Source: Aureispira sp. CCB-QB1
Lineage (GTDB): Bacteria; Bacteroidota; Bacteroidia; Chitinophagales; Saprospiraceae
Direction: 5' to 3'
Assembly (NCBI RefSeq): GCF_000724545.1
Contig: NZ_JHBV01000030.1
Span: forward strand, 186,001 to 250,000
Length of the DNA stretch: 64,000 nt
Both the position numbers and the translations under genes were made by a program. Positions 1 through 9,406 of this stretch are shown piece by piece (position 1 is the first letter of the stretch; every line of letters starts with the position of its first letter). Under the pieces are notes generated by a model, which was not told where the DNA came from, made no database searches, and worked only from the letters and a program-made list of their open reading frames with translations.

Positions 1-2
1 TT

Positions 3-3000
3 GTTAGCATTGACGTATTTGGGGAGTACGACGTAGTGAATTTGGTTCGTTCTATTGAGAATTTCATAAAAATCAATCACCCCAATTTGTACCAAGAACT
101 CTACCAGCGGCAAGTTTTGCAAGTAGAAGATATCGAAGAAGTTGTAGAAGATAAGCCTTTAATGGATGTCATTGTGGATGTGGATAAGATAAGTATTGAT
201 ACAATTCCTCATCAAGATTTTAACATTATCATCTCTATTCCTCGAAACACAAAAAATATCACCCAGTTAATTGACAAGAACTTCAAATCTTTGGAAGATG
301 TTTTTTTGACTGGAGAATACGATGGGTCAGAAGGATACCTCACTATTAATGGAGAAGTTGGAAAAATTCATATAGGAAACATTGAGGTAGATAACATTCA
401 ATTGGATAGTGGGCAAGCATTGGGTTCTACCTTTGATGTATTAGGTTCTGTGGATACACTCCATATTGATGGAAAACCATTCATACCCAATATTAATCTT
501 TCTTTAGATGCCGTGGGGGATTCTGTTCGATTTAATGTCCATGCAGATGCAGTGGGAGAAATTGCCCAACAATTGTCTATTAACGGTCAATTAGAAATCA
601 AAGAAAAATTAATCGTCTTGAAATTAGACACCTCTCGCCTATATATTTTGAATGAAAAGTGGACGATTAACGACAACAATCATATCAAAATTGGAGATAA
701 GGTACTTGATGTCCAAAATATAAAGCTTTCTAGTGGGAACAAATTGGTTGAATTGAGTTCTATTAACGATAACAAAGGTGCCAAAGTCGATTTTCAAAAT
801 ATTAGCTTAGGTTGGTTGTACGGAATGATGGAACCGCTTCCTCAAATTGATATTAAAGGTATTTTTTCGGGGGAAGCCTCTATGCAAGACGTCTTCACTC
901 AAAAAGGAATCGATGCAGATGTTTTGATTGACACACTTATTATTAATGAAGATTATTGGGGGAGTAACTCTAGACTTTTAGTTCATGCCGATAGCCTAAA
1001 ATCAACATTTAGAGGAGACTTTACGCATAGTAGTAATTTTGTAGATAGTTTGTATGCTTCTGCTAATTTTACACCTAAATTTGCAACGAAAGAAAAATAC
1101 TTGCAAAATCTTTTAGATATTGACATCAATGCAGAAGGTGCCAAAGCCAAAATATTAGAATATTTCTTGCAAGATCAAATTTCTGAAACAGAAGGAAATG
1201 CCTTTGCACAAGCTAGAATATTTGGAAACATTGATGGTCCCAAAACAGTAATGAATATAGAAGGAGATGGTTTGTTAACAGGCGTCAAAACCAAAGTTAA
1301 CTTTCTACAAACCAAATATATTTTATCTGATGCTAAGATAAAAATTGACAACCAAGGATTTCATATAGATCCTCCTATTACTTACAATCGTTATAACGAA
1401 TACCAATCGGGTGGGGTTCCTGTCCTTGTAGAAGGCGAGCCATCTGTAGCTTATCTTGAAGGCAGTTTGGTACACGATCACCTCAAAAATTTTGGTTTGG
1501 ATGTTACCGCAATCCTAAACAACAACTTAGCAATGAACACCACCATAGAAGATAACAATACTTTCTATGGCAAAGTCTATGCTTCTGGTACCGTAGAGTT
1601 CAAAGGACCATTTGAGCGATTAAAACTAAAATTGGATGTTGAAACAGAAGATAATAGTATTTTCAACTTGCCGATCGGTGGTCCCATGGAGGTCACTGAG
1701 ACCAATTATATTAGCTTTTTTGATGCCAAAGCAAAAAAAGATTCTACAAATGAGAAAAGCATCAAAGATCAAGTACTCACAGGATTAGACATTGAAATTA
1801 TTGCCAAAATCAAACCCAATGCGCTTGCTCGTTTGATTATCGATGAAAAAGCGGGCGATATCATCGAAGGAAGAGGTAGTAGTAATAATATGCGTGTCTA
1901 CTATACCCCAACAGGAGAACTTAAAATATTTGGAGACTATACCATTGAGAGTGGAGAATATCTATTTACATTTAAAAACTTAATTAATAAACCTCTCAAA
2001 GTTAGACAAGGAGGAACAATCACTTGGGGAGACAACGATGGCGACCCTTTTAAAGCAAAATTAGATATTCAAGCGGTCTATACGAAAGAGTTGGGAGTCG
2101 CCAACTTGGTCAAAGAATACATTGCTGGCAATCCAGGTCTTTCTAGCCTAGCCAACAAGCCTTATGAAGTCAATTTATTGATGGATTTAGAGGGCGAACT
2201 CTTTTCTCCTAATGTTGATTTTGAAATTCAGATTGAAAATGTAGATCCAGCTCTCCAAACCCCTGTACGACTAGCACTAGCAACCATTAATGCCGATAAG
2301 AATGAGTTGAACCGCCAAGTATTTGGTATCATTGCTTTGCAACAGTTTTTGCCGTTGGGCAACGCTGGTAATCTTGATGTAGTTTCCTCTGGAATCAATA
2401 CGGGTATTAGTACCTTGAGTGAATTGGTTTCTCAACAACTATCTCTTTATGTCAATGATTTATTGGAAGGAGTTATCAAAGATGTGGATTTTATTTCAAG
2501 CTTAGAGTTTGATTTTAATTTTAATATCAGAGATAACGAAAGCGCCAATATTCGTTCTACGACTTCTAATGTGCGTTTGGGTGGAAACATCAAATTTTTG
2601 GACGATCGCTTGACCGTATATGCGGGTACCAACATTGATATTGCAGGAGACGATCAGGTGGTTAATAATATCAATGCTAGTAGCAACAACTATGTTGGAG
2701 GTGACTTTAAGGTTGAATACTTTATTACGGAGGACGGTCGATTGAGAATTAAGGCTTATAATCGAACAGAATCCACTATTTTGGGACAAAGTATTCGAAC
2801 GGGAATTGGTATTTCTTTTAGAAAAGAATTTGATACGCTTCAGGATTTAATTGATGCAGCAAAAGCAAACAAAAAAAAGAATAAAAAAGAACGTTACACC
2901 AAACGTCGCGACAAATTTACCGACAGAATAAAAGAGCTAAATAAAGAGATAGAACGTACTAAAGATAGCAAAAAGAAGGAACGTCTAACCCAAAAGGTGG

Positions 3001-3068
3001 AGCGCTTGAATAAAAAGTTGGAGAAGGCAAAAAATGATCTGAGCAGCTTACCTAAAGACAAAGAATAA
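3..3068 (+). CDS. TamB-like translocation/assembly protein, 5' partial
   Basis: This is the C-terminal part of a large TamB/DUF490 protein. The family spans the periplasm between inner and outer membrane and helps with outer-membrane protein or lipid transport. The frame stays open to the left edge, so the in-frame GTG at 36 is probably internal and the true start lies outside the window. About 1020 residues remain. They are long, beta-rich and poor in cysteine, and the DUF490 core lies near residues 600-900 counted from that GTG (for example NPGLSSLANKPYEVNLLMD). The last 80 residues are a Lys/Glu-rich predicted coiled coil, a tail often seen in Bacteroidota TamB proteins. The family call is confident from overall character; the exact function is inferred. 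Confidence 0.85.
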   Translation, partial: VSIDVFGEYDVVNLVRSIENFIKINHPNLYQELYQRQVLQVEDIEEVVEDKPLMDVIVDVDKISIDTIPHQDFNIIISIPRNTKNITQLIDKNFKSLEDVFLTGEYDGSEGYLTINGEVGKIHIGNIEVDNIQLDSGQALGSTFDVLGSVDTLHIDGKPFIPNINLSLDAVGDSVRFNVHADAVGEIAQQLSINGQLEIKEKLIVLKLDTSRLYILNEKWTINDNNHIKIGDKVLDVQNIKLSSGNKLVELSSINDNKGAKVDFQNISLGWLYGMMEPLPQIDIKGIFSGEASMQDVFTQKGIDADVLIDTLIINEDYWGSNSRLLVHADSLKSTFRGDFTHSSNFVDSLYASANFTPKFATKEKYLQNLLDIDINAEGAKAKILEYFLQDQISETEGNAFAQARIFGNIDGPKTVMNIEGDGLLTGVKTKVNFLQTKYILSDAKIKIDNQGFHIDPPITYNRYNEYQSGGVPVLVEGEPSVAYLEGSLVHDHLKNFGLDVTAILNNNLAMNTTIEDNNTFYGKVYASGTVEFKGPFERLKLKLDVETEDNSIFNLPIGGPMEVTETNYISFFDAKAKKDSTNEKSIKDQVLTGLDIEIIAKIKPNALARLIIDEKAGDIIEGRGSSNNMRVYYTPTGELKIFGDYTIESGEYLFTFKNLINKPLKVRQGGTITWGDNDGDPFKAKLDIQAVYTKELGVANLVKEYIAGNPGLSSLANKPYEVNLLMDLEGELFSPNVDFEIQIENVDPALQTPVRLALATINADKNELNRQVFGIIALQQFLPLGNAGNLDVVSSGINTGISTLSELVSQQLSLYVNDLLEGVIKDVDFISSLEFDFNFNIRDNESANIRSTTSNVRLGGNIKFLDDRLTVYAGTNIDIAGDDQVVNNINASSNNYVGGDFKVEYFITEDGRLRIKAYNRTESTILGQSIRTGIGISFRKEFDTLQDLIDAAKANKKKNKKERYTKRRDKFTDRIKELNKEIERTKDSKKKERLTQKVERLNKKLEKAKNDLSSLPKDKE

Positions 3069-3214
3069 GGGTATATTAGAATATTATATAGTGCTACGCT
3101 AAATTACAGAAAATCAATTGACTCTATTCGGAAAACGAACTTATGACAATTCTCATTGCTCACTAACGTTCATTAGTAGACTATTTTATATTAAACAGAC
3201 TCAATCTATCTCTT

Positions 3215-3694
3215 ATGTTAGCAGAAATAGAAGCCATTAAGAAGTATCTTCAACAGAGTGTACTTTGCTGGTTGGCGACCAGTTCCCCCGATTATATTCC
3301 CAACGTATCTCCTAAGGAAATTTTCACCCTTTATCAAGACAAATACCTTTTAATTGCTAATATCGCTTCGCCTCAAACTGTTCGAAATTTAGAACAAAAT
3401 CCCAATGTATGTGTTAGTTTTATAGATGTCTTCGTTCAAAAAGGCTATCAATTAAAAGGAACCGCTACTGTTATTCCAACATCCAATCCTGAATTTCAAC
3501 TATTGGAACCGTTCTTATTAGAGTTAACGAAAGGACTATTTCCTTTTCAAAGTATTATTAAAATCAAAATTAATACTAGTAAAAAAATTCTAGCACCTCG
3601 ATACTTACTCTACCCAGATACAACGGAAGCAGAACAGATCAAGCGTGCCCAGGATACATACAATAAGGGCTTGCCTCCTTTTACAAAAGGTTAG
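3215..3694 (+). CDS. pyridoxamine 5'-phosphate oxidase-like FMN-binding protein
   Basis: A 159-residue single-domain protein of the split-barrel flavin-binding superfamily. The N-terminal helix is followed by strands with CWLATSSPDYIPNVSPKE and by SPQTVRNLEQNPNVCVSFID, the pattern of small PNPOx-like proteins in which FMN binds at a dimer interface. It is cytosolic with no signal peptide. Family members reduce or bind flavins, F420 or haem, and the substrate cannot be read from sequence. The AI-2E permease gene follows 42 bp downstream on the same strand, so the two may be co-transcribed. It is probably not the biosynthetic PdxH, which is longer. Confidence 0.8.
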   Translation: MLAEIEAIKKYLQQSVLCWLATSSPDYIPNVSPKEIFTLYQDKYLLIANIASPQTVRNLEQNPNVCVSFIDVFVQKGYQLKGTATVIPTSNPEFQLLEPFLLELTKGLFPFQSIIKIKINTSKKILAPRYLLYPDTTEAEQIKRAQDTYNKGLPPFTKG

Positions 3695-3736
3695 ATAAAC
3701 ATCGAGCTCATCACCTAAGGTTTTCACGTTATCACT

Positions 3737-4777
3737 ATGGCCAATACACCTAAAATAACCATCGCTCCAAAAAATTTTGTCATTGCAATTCTAGTTTTTA
3801 TAGGAATTGCAATAATGCTTTACTTAGGTGCATCACTCTTGCTTCCTTTGTTGGTTGCGGCATTGTTTGCCACTGCCTTGAATGGTCCTACAGAAAAATT
3901 AAAAAACTTAGGGCTTCCCAAAGGAGTAGCAATTACTATTGTGATGATCTTATTAATTAGTTTGTTTTCTATTATTTTTATCATCATCTCTTGGCAAATC
4001 AACATTATTGTCAGTGATTGGGCTGAAATACAAAACAAAGCCTCTCAAAAAATCACCGAACTCAACCAATGGTTTTCAAAATCTTTTGGCATCAATCCTT
4101 TTCGATATTTGTCTGAGTCTGATTTTACGAATAAGAAAATGCGTTCGTTTGCAACAGGTATGCTTGGGTCTGCCATGACCTTTGCTTCTCAAGCTTTGAT
4201 AACCTTAATTTATATTATTCTTTTTCTACTCCAAAAAGAAATGTTTCACAATTTTTTCAAAAAGCTTGTTCGAAAAGAAGAAGAAGCAACCATCTGTGTC
4301 ATGTTGGAAGAGTCTAGCTCTATTGTTAACAAATATCTTATTGGGAAAGGCAAAATTATGTTGATCTTATTTGTAGCCTACTATATTGGCTTTTTATTAG
4401 GAAGTGTTCCTTACGCCTTATTTTTGGCAATTTTTGCGGCTCTATTTTCTATTATCCCTTATATTGGTAATTTAATTGGTGGAGGGGCAGCCATGATACT
4501 AGCCTATCTATACTCTGGTGCTTTTGCTGGTATTATGGTATTTGTAGTTGTTTCGGTTGCTCAATTTGTAGAAAGCTATTTATTAACACCTTGGATTGTA
4601 GGCGATGAAATTGACCTAAATCCATTTATGACCATTTTTGGGGTCATTGTATTTTCGAGTTTGTGGGGTGCGCCAGGTGCCATTGTAGCATTGCCTACGG
4701 TGGGTACTATGAAGGTTTTATTTAAGCATATCAAAGGGTTAGAACCTTATGCTTTTTTATTTGAGAAACATAGTTAA
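3737..4777 (+). CDS. AI-2E family transporter (PerM/TqsA-like permease)
   Basis: A 346-residue polytopic membrane protein. The family is named for autoinducer-2 export but includes Na+/H+ antiporters and permeases of unknown cargo. There are two hydrophobic segments at residues 12-50, another near 60-85, a soluble loop with SKSFGINPF, and a C-terminal bundle with the characteristic IIPYIGNLIGGG and LTPWIVGDEIDLNPF motifs. The length is normal. It ends just before a perfect 19-bp hairpin terminator shared with the convergent clpS gene. The substrate is unknown. Confidence 0.88.
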   Translation: MANTPKITIAPKNFVIAILVFIGIAIMLYLGASLLLPLLVAALFATALNGPTEKLKNLGLPKGVAITIVMILLISLFSIIFIIISWQINIIVSDWAEIQNKASQKITELNQWFSKSFGINPFRYLSESDFTNKKMRSFATGMLGSAMTFASQALITLIYIILFLLQKEMFHNFFKKLVRKEEEATICVMLEESSSIVNKYLIGKGKIMLILFVAYYIGFLLGSVPYALFLAIFAALFSIIPYIGNLIGGGAAMILAYLYSGAFAGIMVFVVVSVAQFVESYLLTPWIVGDEIDLNPFMTIFGVIVFSSLWGAPGAIVALPTVGTMKVLFKHIKGLEPYAFLFEKHS

Positions 4778-4801
4778 TAGTAGTTAGTTAACTATAATCA
4801 T

Positions 4802-4841
4802 AAAATAAGGGAAATATCATGAATGATATTTCCCTTATTTT
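4802..4841. terminator. bidirectional terminator between the permease gene and clpS
   Basis: A perfect 19-bp inverted repeat with a two-base centre (stem AAAATAAGGGAAATATCAT). The outer A/T ends give a U-run on both strands, which suits the convergent genes on either side. Confidence 0.85.
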
Positions 4842-4863
4842 CCTATAAATTCTTCTGTAATAC

Positions 4864-5160
4864 TTAATCCTCGATAACAGCAGATAAGCCTCTATCTACT
4901 AGAGCATCTTTAATTGGTTTTAATTCTTTTTTTGACCCTGTTTTAACAGTAGCCTTTCCTTTAAAATGAATCAAATAGCTCAATTGTTCTGCTTGTGCAG
5001 GATTATGACGGCAAACCTCAACAAAGGATTCTATTACCCAATCAAAGGTATTGTGATCATCATTGTAAACAATTACTTTCGAATGATTACCAATCAATTC
5101 TTGGAGGGCAATTTCTTCTTCTTTGTCTTGCCAAGACATGTGATGTGTGTGCTCCAACAT
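4864..5160 (-). CDS. clpS: ATP-dependent Clp protease adaptor ClpS
   Basis: ClpS delivers N-degron substrates to ClpAP-type proteases in the cytosol. The signature VIVYNDDHNTFDWVIESF is clear (the N-D-D-x-x-T-x-x-x-V family motif), followed by HFKGKATVKTG and a C-terminal RGLSAVIED. I chose the ATG at 5160, giving 98 residues, the usual ClpS size. The frame extends upstream to 5265, but that stretch overlaps a TAnnTTTG -7 element at 5263-5270 and would add an unusual basic leader. The gene converges on the permease gene and appears monocistronic. Confidence 0.9.
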   Translation of the reverse strand: MLEHTHHMSWQDKEEEIALQELIGNHSKVIVYNDDHNTFDWVIESFVEVCRHNPAQAEQLSYLIHFKGKATVKTGSKKELKPIKDALVDRGLSAVIED

Positions 5161-5262
5161 AGTTTTTTTTAGTTTGATTTGATCGTGTTTATTGATCTCT
5201 AACTCTAATAATAGTTTATTAACTTTTGTTCTTAAAAGCAATAAGCCATTACTTCTAATATA

Positions 5263-5270
5263 CAAAATTA
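5263..5270 (-). promoter_or_regulatory. Bacteroidota -7 promoter element for clpS
   Basis: On the minus strand this reads TAATTTTG, matching the Bacteroidota -7 consensus TAnnTTTG. It lies about 100 nt upstream of the clpS ATG at 5160. No clear -33 TTTG is visible, so this is a candidate only. Confidence 0.4.
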
Positions 5271-5491
5271 TAATAAGCTTACATAATTAAGCCCTAATAA
5301 GTTCATAAAAATATGAAAATTTTAACGGTCAAAATTATTTTTCATCTTTTCTTAAAGAATAAACTCTTTAGAATCTAAATCCCTTGAGACTAGATCATCA
5401 TAGCTAAATAGGCACTTACTATTGGACTAGTCCAAAGAGTAAACTTAAAGGAATTATTAGCTATTTTAAGATTAGGTTCTTATAAATAGCG

Positions 5492-5499
5492 TATCTTTG
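5492..5499 (+). promoter_or_regulatory. -7 promoter element for the lipoprotein gene
   Basis: TATCTTTG fits TAnnTTTG. Transcription would start near 5505 and give a leader of about 70 nt before the ATG at 5578. This argues against the longer in-frame start at 5497, which would lie inside the promoter. Confidence 0.5.
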
Positions 5500-5577
5500 C
5501 GACATTATAATAATCAATTCTACAAGCTGCTTTCTCACCTGATAGAGAGCAATTGTATACAACTATATTTCACTATC

Positions 5578-6306
5578 ATGCGTATTTTATTCCTCCTAAT
5601 TTCTATCTCGATCTTATTGGCAAGCTGTTGGGATTTACAAGCAGACACTGCTATCGAAGGTTTTGCTCCCGGTACATGGCGAGGCGTTTTTAAATTAGAA
5701 GACCAAGCCGTCCCTGTTATTTATGAAATCAAGAACTCTAATAATGACAAACCCATTGAGTTTATTTTTAAAACGGAAAAGCACGATGTAGCTGCCGATA
5801 GTGCCATTATTTTTGGAGACACCCTATTTGCTTACTTTGGTGCTGCCAATACCTATCTAAAGATTATTCACCAAGTTGACCAGATGGATGGCTTTTTGTA
5901 TGATAATACAGGGGAAGAGTATGCCATTCCATTTGCAGGCATTTATGGTATTCAGCAGCGTTTCCCTGATGTTCGTAAAACACCTAAAGCTAACTTGACA
6001 GGAGAATGGAAGTTAGTAGCAACAATTGACCAAGATTCGACCTTAGAAGGAACCCTTCGCATTTCTACTGATGGTAAAAACAAAGCTGCCGCAAGCCTAC
6101 AGTTTCCTACCTATCCCAAACAATTACATTTAGAAGGCACTGTTCAAGATTCCAAAATTTACTTATCAGGTTTTGATGGGAAGACAGTTTGCTGGATTAG
6201 TGCCAATATTGAAAACTCTAAACAACTAACACAAGGTAATTTGAAACTAAACAACAAAGGCTACTTTTGGGAAGCAGAAAGTCGTGCTGGCATGATGTCA
6301 GAGTAA
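5578..6306 (+). CDS. lipoprotein related to the N-terminal half of the TlpA-like protein at 48 kb
   Basis: A 242-residue predicted lipoprotein: hydrophobic leader with lipobox LLASC, lipidated at Cys17. There is no recognised family name. Its body resembles residues about 40-240 of the TlpA-like protein at 48088-49350. Both begin with a G-T/I-WRGV motif after the leader, both carry a tryptophan-rich repeat of the same kind near the middle (LTGEWKLV here, EKRWKVTF there), and both have an LS-x-FDG motif about 70 residues from the end of the shared region. The thioredoxin domain of the longer protein is absent. The ATG at 5578 is preferred because the upstream in-frame start lies within the promoter. 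A bidirectional hairpin follows. The function is unknown; an envelope-bound beta-rich binding domain is a guess. Confidence 0.75.
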   Translation: MRILFLLISISILLASCWDLQADTAIEGFAPGTWRGVFKLEDQAVPVIYEIKNSNNDKPIEFIFKTEKHDVAADSAIIFGDTLFAYFGAANTYLKIIHQVDQMDGFLYDNTGEEYAIPFAGIYGIQQRFPDVRKTPKANLTGEWKLVATIDQDSTLEGTLRISTDGKNKAAASLQFPTYPKQLHLEGTVQDSKIYLSGFDGKTVCWISANIENSKQLTQGNLKLNNKGYFWEAESRAGMMSE

Positions 6307-6321
6307 GCTATAGATCAAAAA

Positions 6322-6355
6322 AACAGGGTAAGGTCTTTTAAGTCCCTACCCTGTT
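6322..6355. terminator. bidirectional terminator
   Basis: Inverted repeat AACAGGGTAAGG / CCCTACCCTGTT with a 10-nt loop between convergent genes. A-rich sequence on the left and T-rich sequence on the right serve both strands. Confidence 0.75.
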
Positions 6356-6375
6356 CCATAAATATTGTATCTTTT

Positions 6376-8181
6376 TTATTTTCTTAACTTAAACGAAGCC
6401 TCTCTATAGCCTGGTCGCATTGGAGAAGTTTCCGTACCATCAAATCGGTTGTGTATCGCAATCAATTCTGAAGGCACAAACAAGAATACATACGGTTGTT
6501 CCTCATAGATAATCTCTTGTACTTTCAAATAGAGCTCTTTGCGCACTTCGGGATCTAGAGTAACACGAATTTCGTCAATCAATTTGTCTGACTCCGCTGT
6601 TCCAAACCCTACTCGATTGGCACCACCTTCTTTGTCAGCTGCGGTATGCCACACCTGTTTCATATCATCCAACCCAGGCGTTTTGACCCAAGCCAAAGCA
6701 ACCATATCAAAATTACGCTTATCAGCATCTTCCAATAAAGTCGAAAAATCAACAGGCGTTAGATTTACCTCAATACCAACTCGTGATGCTTCATCTTTTA
6801 GCAATTGACCAATATTCTTGCGAACAATATTTCCTTGTTGGTACTTGTATTCTACACTAAAGCGAACTTGTTTCCCATCAATCTTTTTATCCATAATATT
6901 GTCGCCATCGGCATCTGCCCACCCTGCTTCTTTCAACAATTCCTTTGCTTTTTCAATATTGTATTCAATATCAGGCATATTCTTATTGTAATAAGGTTTC
7001 TTAGGATTGATTGGACCATTCGTTTTAATCGCCATTCCCTCAAATATAGATTCAATCATTTCATCTCGATCAATTAAATGCGCAATAGCTCGACGCACCC
7101 TTTTGTCTCTAAATTGAGGTTTTTTCATATTAAAACCAATATAGTAATAGGCAAATTGATCAGGAGTACTCAAATCGAAGTTACTACTAAATTTAGGGTC
7201 GTCTTTTAAGTCGATGAATTTGGTTGGTTGAATACTTCTAATAACATCTACCTGACCATCTTTAGCATTCGTAATTGCTGCTGTCAAGTCAGGAATTGTT
7301 TTATAGATAATTTTAGGAGGATAAGCCTCTAACATTTTATTGCCTTTTACTTTATCACCCCACCAATCTTTTTTGCGCTCCAACACAACACGTTGTCCAG
7401 TTGTCCATTCTACAAACTGATAAGGACCACTCCCAACAACTGCCTCAGGCACTCTTTTAAACTTAGGCGCATTAAACTGCTCTGCAAAACGCATAATTTT
7501 TTGATCTTTCATCAAAGCATCCATTTGTTCAGGGTCACTCAACTGCTCAATTGTAAACTGGCTCATCAACCCTTCTGAGTCGTAGTGATACTCTGGTAGT
7601 ATAAATGGCTCCTGCCCCGATGACTCTTCTGCTCTAAAATAACGCTCTTTAGAGTAAACTGTAAATTTTTTGTTATTTGTTGGGTCAATTTCCACCTTAT
7701 CCATAAACTCAAAGTAGGGACGGATTTGTGCACTATTTACCCTTGGATTTTTAATCACCTTGATGGTAAAGATATAATCCTCTGCCGTAATTGGCGTACC
7801 ATTATCCCAAGTAGCTTCAGGATGGATTTCATACGTCAAAGACATACCACCTGCATATTCTCCGTCTTCCAAAGCTTTAATTTCTGGACGACCAACCGCT
7901 AATTGTGGGCTTAATTCTAGTGTTTGCTGATCGTACACCAACAATTTAGAATAAATGTTGTTTTGAATATAAAGAGCATTAGCCGCATTGGAAATAATGG
8001 GGTTCATTCCATCTGGGTCAGATATTTCATGGATCGTTAATTCAGCATTCCCCTCAGTAGTTTCTTGCTTTTCTTCTGTTGTCTTGTCCTCTGGTTTATC
8101 CGAAGGAGTTTCACAAGCAACGGTCATGGACAAGAAGCCTATTGCAAATCCTAGATTTTTTAAGGTTTTGGAGATTCTCAT
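6376..8181 (-). CDS. ABC transporter substrate-binding lipoprotein, family 5
   Basis: A 601-residue extracytoplasmic solute-binding protein of the DppA/OppA family, which usually binds peptides or nickel. The leader ends in lipobox MTVAC (Cys23), then comes an acidic linker of about 25 residues. The fold signatures follow in order: EISDPDGMNPI, AEDYIFTIKVIKNPRVNS, VGSGPYQFVEW, FRDKRVRRAIAHLIDRDEMI and EAGWADADGDNIMDKK. The length is typical of the family. No permease or ATPase genes lie within about 8 kb on the left or anywhere in the window, so it is an orphan component. It is divergent from the epimerase gene across a 221-bp gap. The ligand is unknown. Confidence 0.9.
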   Translation of the reverse strand: MRISKTLKNLGFAIGFLSMTVACETPSDKPEDKTTEEKQETTEGNAELTIHEISDPDGMNPIISNAANALYIQNNIYSKLLVYDQQTLELSPQLAVGRPEIKALEDGEYAGGMSLTYEIHPEATWDNGTPITAEDYIFTIKVIKNPRVNSAQIRPYFEFMDKVEIDPTNNKKFTVYSKERYFRAEESSGQEPFILPEYHYDSEGLMSQFTIEQLSDPEQMDALMKDQKIMRFAEQFNAPKFKRVPEAVVGSGPYQFVEWTTGQRVVLERKKDWWGDKVKGNKMLEAYPPKIIYKTIPDLTAAITNAKDGQVDVIRSIQPTKFIDLKDDPKFSSNFDLSTPDQFAYYYIGFNMKKPQFRDKRVRRAIAHLIDRDEMIESIFEGMAIKTNGPINPKKPYYNKNMPDIEYNIEKAKELLKEAGWADADGDNIMDKKIDGKQVRFSVEYKYQQGNIVRKNIGQLLKDEASRVGIEVNLTPVDFSTLLEDADKRNFDMVALAWVKTPGLDDMKQVWHTAADKEGGANRVGFGTAESDKLIDEIRVTLDPEVRKELYLKVQEIIYEEQPYVFLFVPSELIAIHNRFDGTETSPMRPGYREASFKLRK

Positions 8182-8402
8182 AGAATTAATTCTTTTATTA
8201 AAAAAAAGTCGACGTGGTGTTTTTATCTCTTGTGTTAATTAACTCATTATTATCATTCTAATAATAAAAAAGTACGTACAAGTGAAAGAGTTTTTATTTC
8301 AGTAACAATTCAAACAAATATAATTAATTATTTAGCAATCTCAACAAATAAAATGTCGAATATTGACCTTTTTTTGAGACATATTTTTTTTATATAAATA
8401 TC

Positions 8403-9314
8403 ATGAAAACCATACTAATTACTGGCGGCACTGGGCTATTAGGAATGCGCATCAGTTTCTTATTGACAGAACAAGGCATGCATGTTCGACATTTGAGCAG
8501 AACCGAAAACTTAAAGGCTACTTACCCTGCTTACAAGTGGGATTTAGATGCCCAAACCATTGATCCCAAAGCGTTGGAAAACGTGGATGGTATTATACAT
8601 TTAGCTGGAGCAGGAATTGCCGATGCTCGTTGGACAAAAAGTAGAAAAAAAGAAATTTTAAAAAGTCGTATCGACTCATCCAGACTATTAACTAAAGCCC
8701 TAAGCGAACGCAAGGATCAACCAGAGGTTTTTGTTGCCTGTTCTGCGGTGGGCTACTATGGCAATAGAAAAGAGGAAGTTTTGGATGAAAATGCAAGCTC
8801 TGGAACTGGTTTCATGAGTGAAGTATGCGTAAAATGGGAACAATCCGTAGAAGGCATTCGAGCAATGGGAATTCGTACCCCAATCATCCGTGTTGGTATT
8901 GTTTTGTCGACACAAGGCGGTGCTCTTCCCAAGCTAAATATGACCTATCCTTTTCGAATCGGCTCTTATTTTGGCAATGGGCAACAATATTATCCTTGGA
9001 TTCATTTAGATGATATTTGTCAGATTTTTATCAAGGCGTTGCAAAAAGAAACAATGACTGGCATATACAATGGAACGGCTCCTATCCCCACTACCAACAA
9101 AAATTTAGCACAAGCATTAGCTAAAGCACACGACCAAAAAACACTCTTGGTTCCTGCCCCTCCTTGTGCCATCAAAATGCTGTTAGGAGAAATGTCAGCA
9201 GTTGTCTTAAATAGTACCAGAGCGATACCTCAAGCTTTGCAAAAAATGCAGCATGACTTCCAATTTCCTGATTTGGTTCCTGCTTTGGAAGATTTATTCA
9301 AACGAAAAATCTAA
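8403..9314 (+). CDS. TIGR01777 family NAD(P)-dependent epimerase
   Basis: A 303-residue extended short-chain dehydrogenase/epimerase-like protein of the YfcH/TIGR01777 group. The Rossmann motif ITGGTGLLGMRISFLLTEQG sits at the N terminus, VDGIIHLAGAGIADARWTKSRK follows, and SAVGYYG carries the YxxxK-region tyrosine typical of this subgroup. The C-terminal DUF1731-like part has PAPPCAIKMLLGEMSAVVL. It is cytosolic. The natural substrate is not established for the family. It stands alone on its strand and ends at a hairpin shared with the convergent dipeptidase gene. Confidence 0.9.
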   Translation: MKTILITGGTGLLGMRISFLLTEQGMHVRHLSRTENLKATYPAYKWDLDAQTIDPKALENVDGIIHLAGAGIADARWTKSRKKEILKSRIDSSRLLTKALSERKDQPEVFVACSAVGYYGNRKEEVLDENASSGTGFMSEVCVKWEQSVEGIRAMGIRTPIIRVGIVLSTQGGALPKLNMTYPFRIGSYFGNGQQYYPWIHLDDICQIFIKALQKETMTGIYNGTAPIPTTNKNLAQALAKAHDQKTLLVPAPPCAIKMLLGEMSAVVLNSTRAIPQALQKMQHDFQFPDLVPALEDLFKRKI

Positions 9315-9350
9315 ACATAGAACAAAATGCTGCTTTTAGAGCTGAAACAC

Positions 9351-9383
9351 ACTGTCTGCTAACTAGCGAATCGAGCAGGCAGT
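9351..9383. terminator. terminator between convergent genes
   Basis: A 10-bp stem ACTGTCTGCT / AGCAGGCAGT (one G-U pair) with a 13-nt loop and a modest T-rich tail. It lies between the epimerase gene and the minus-strand dipeptidase gene. Confidence 0.55.
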
Positions 9384-9406
9384 CTTTCTCTGTTATAATT
9401 GATGAT

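Noticed and set aside
36-38. GTG at 36 as start of the TamB-like gene
   Set aside because: The frame is open to the window edge and the preceding residues look like protein, so the gene most likely begins outside.
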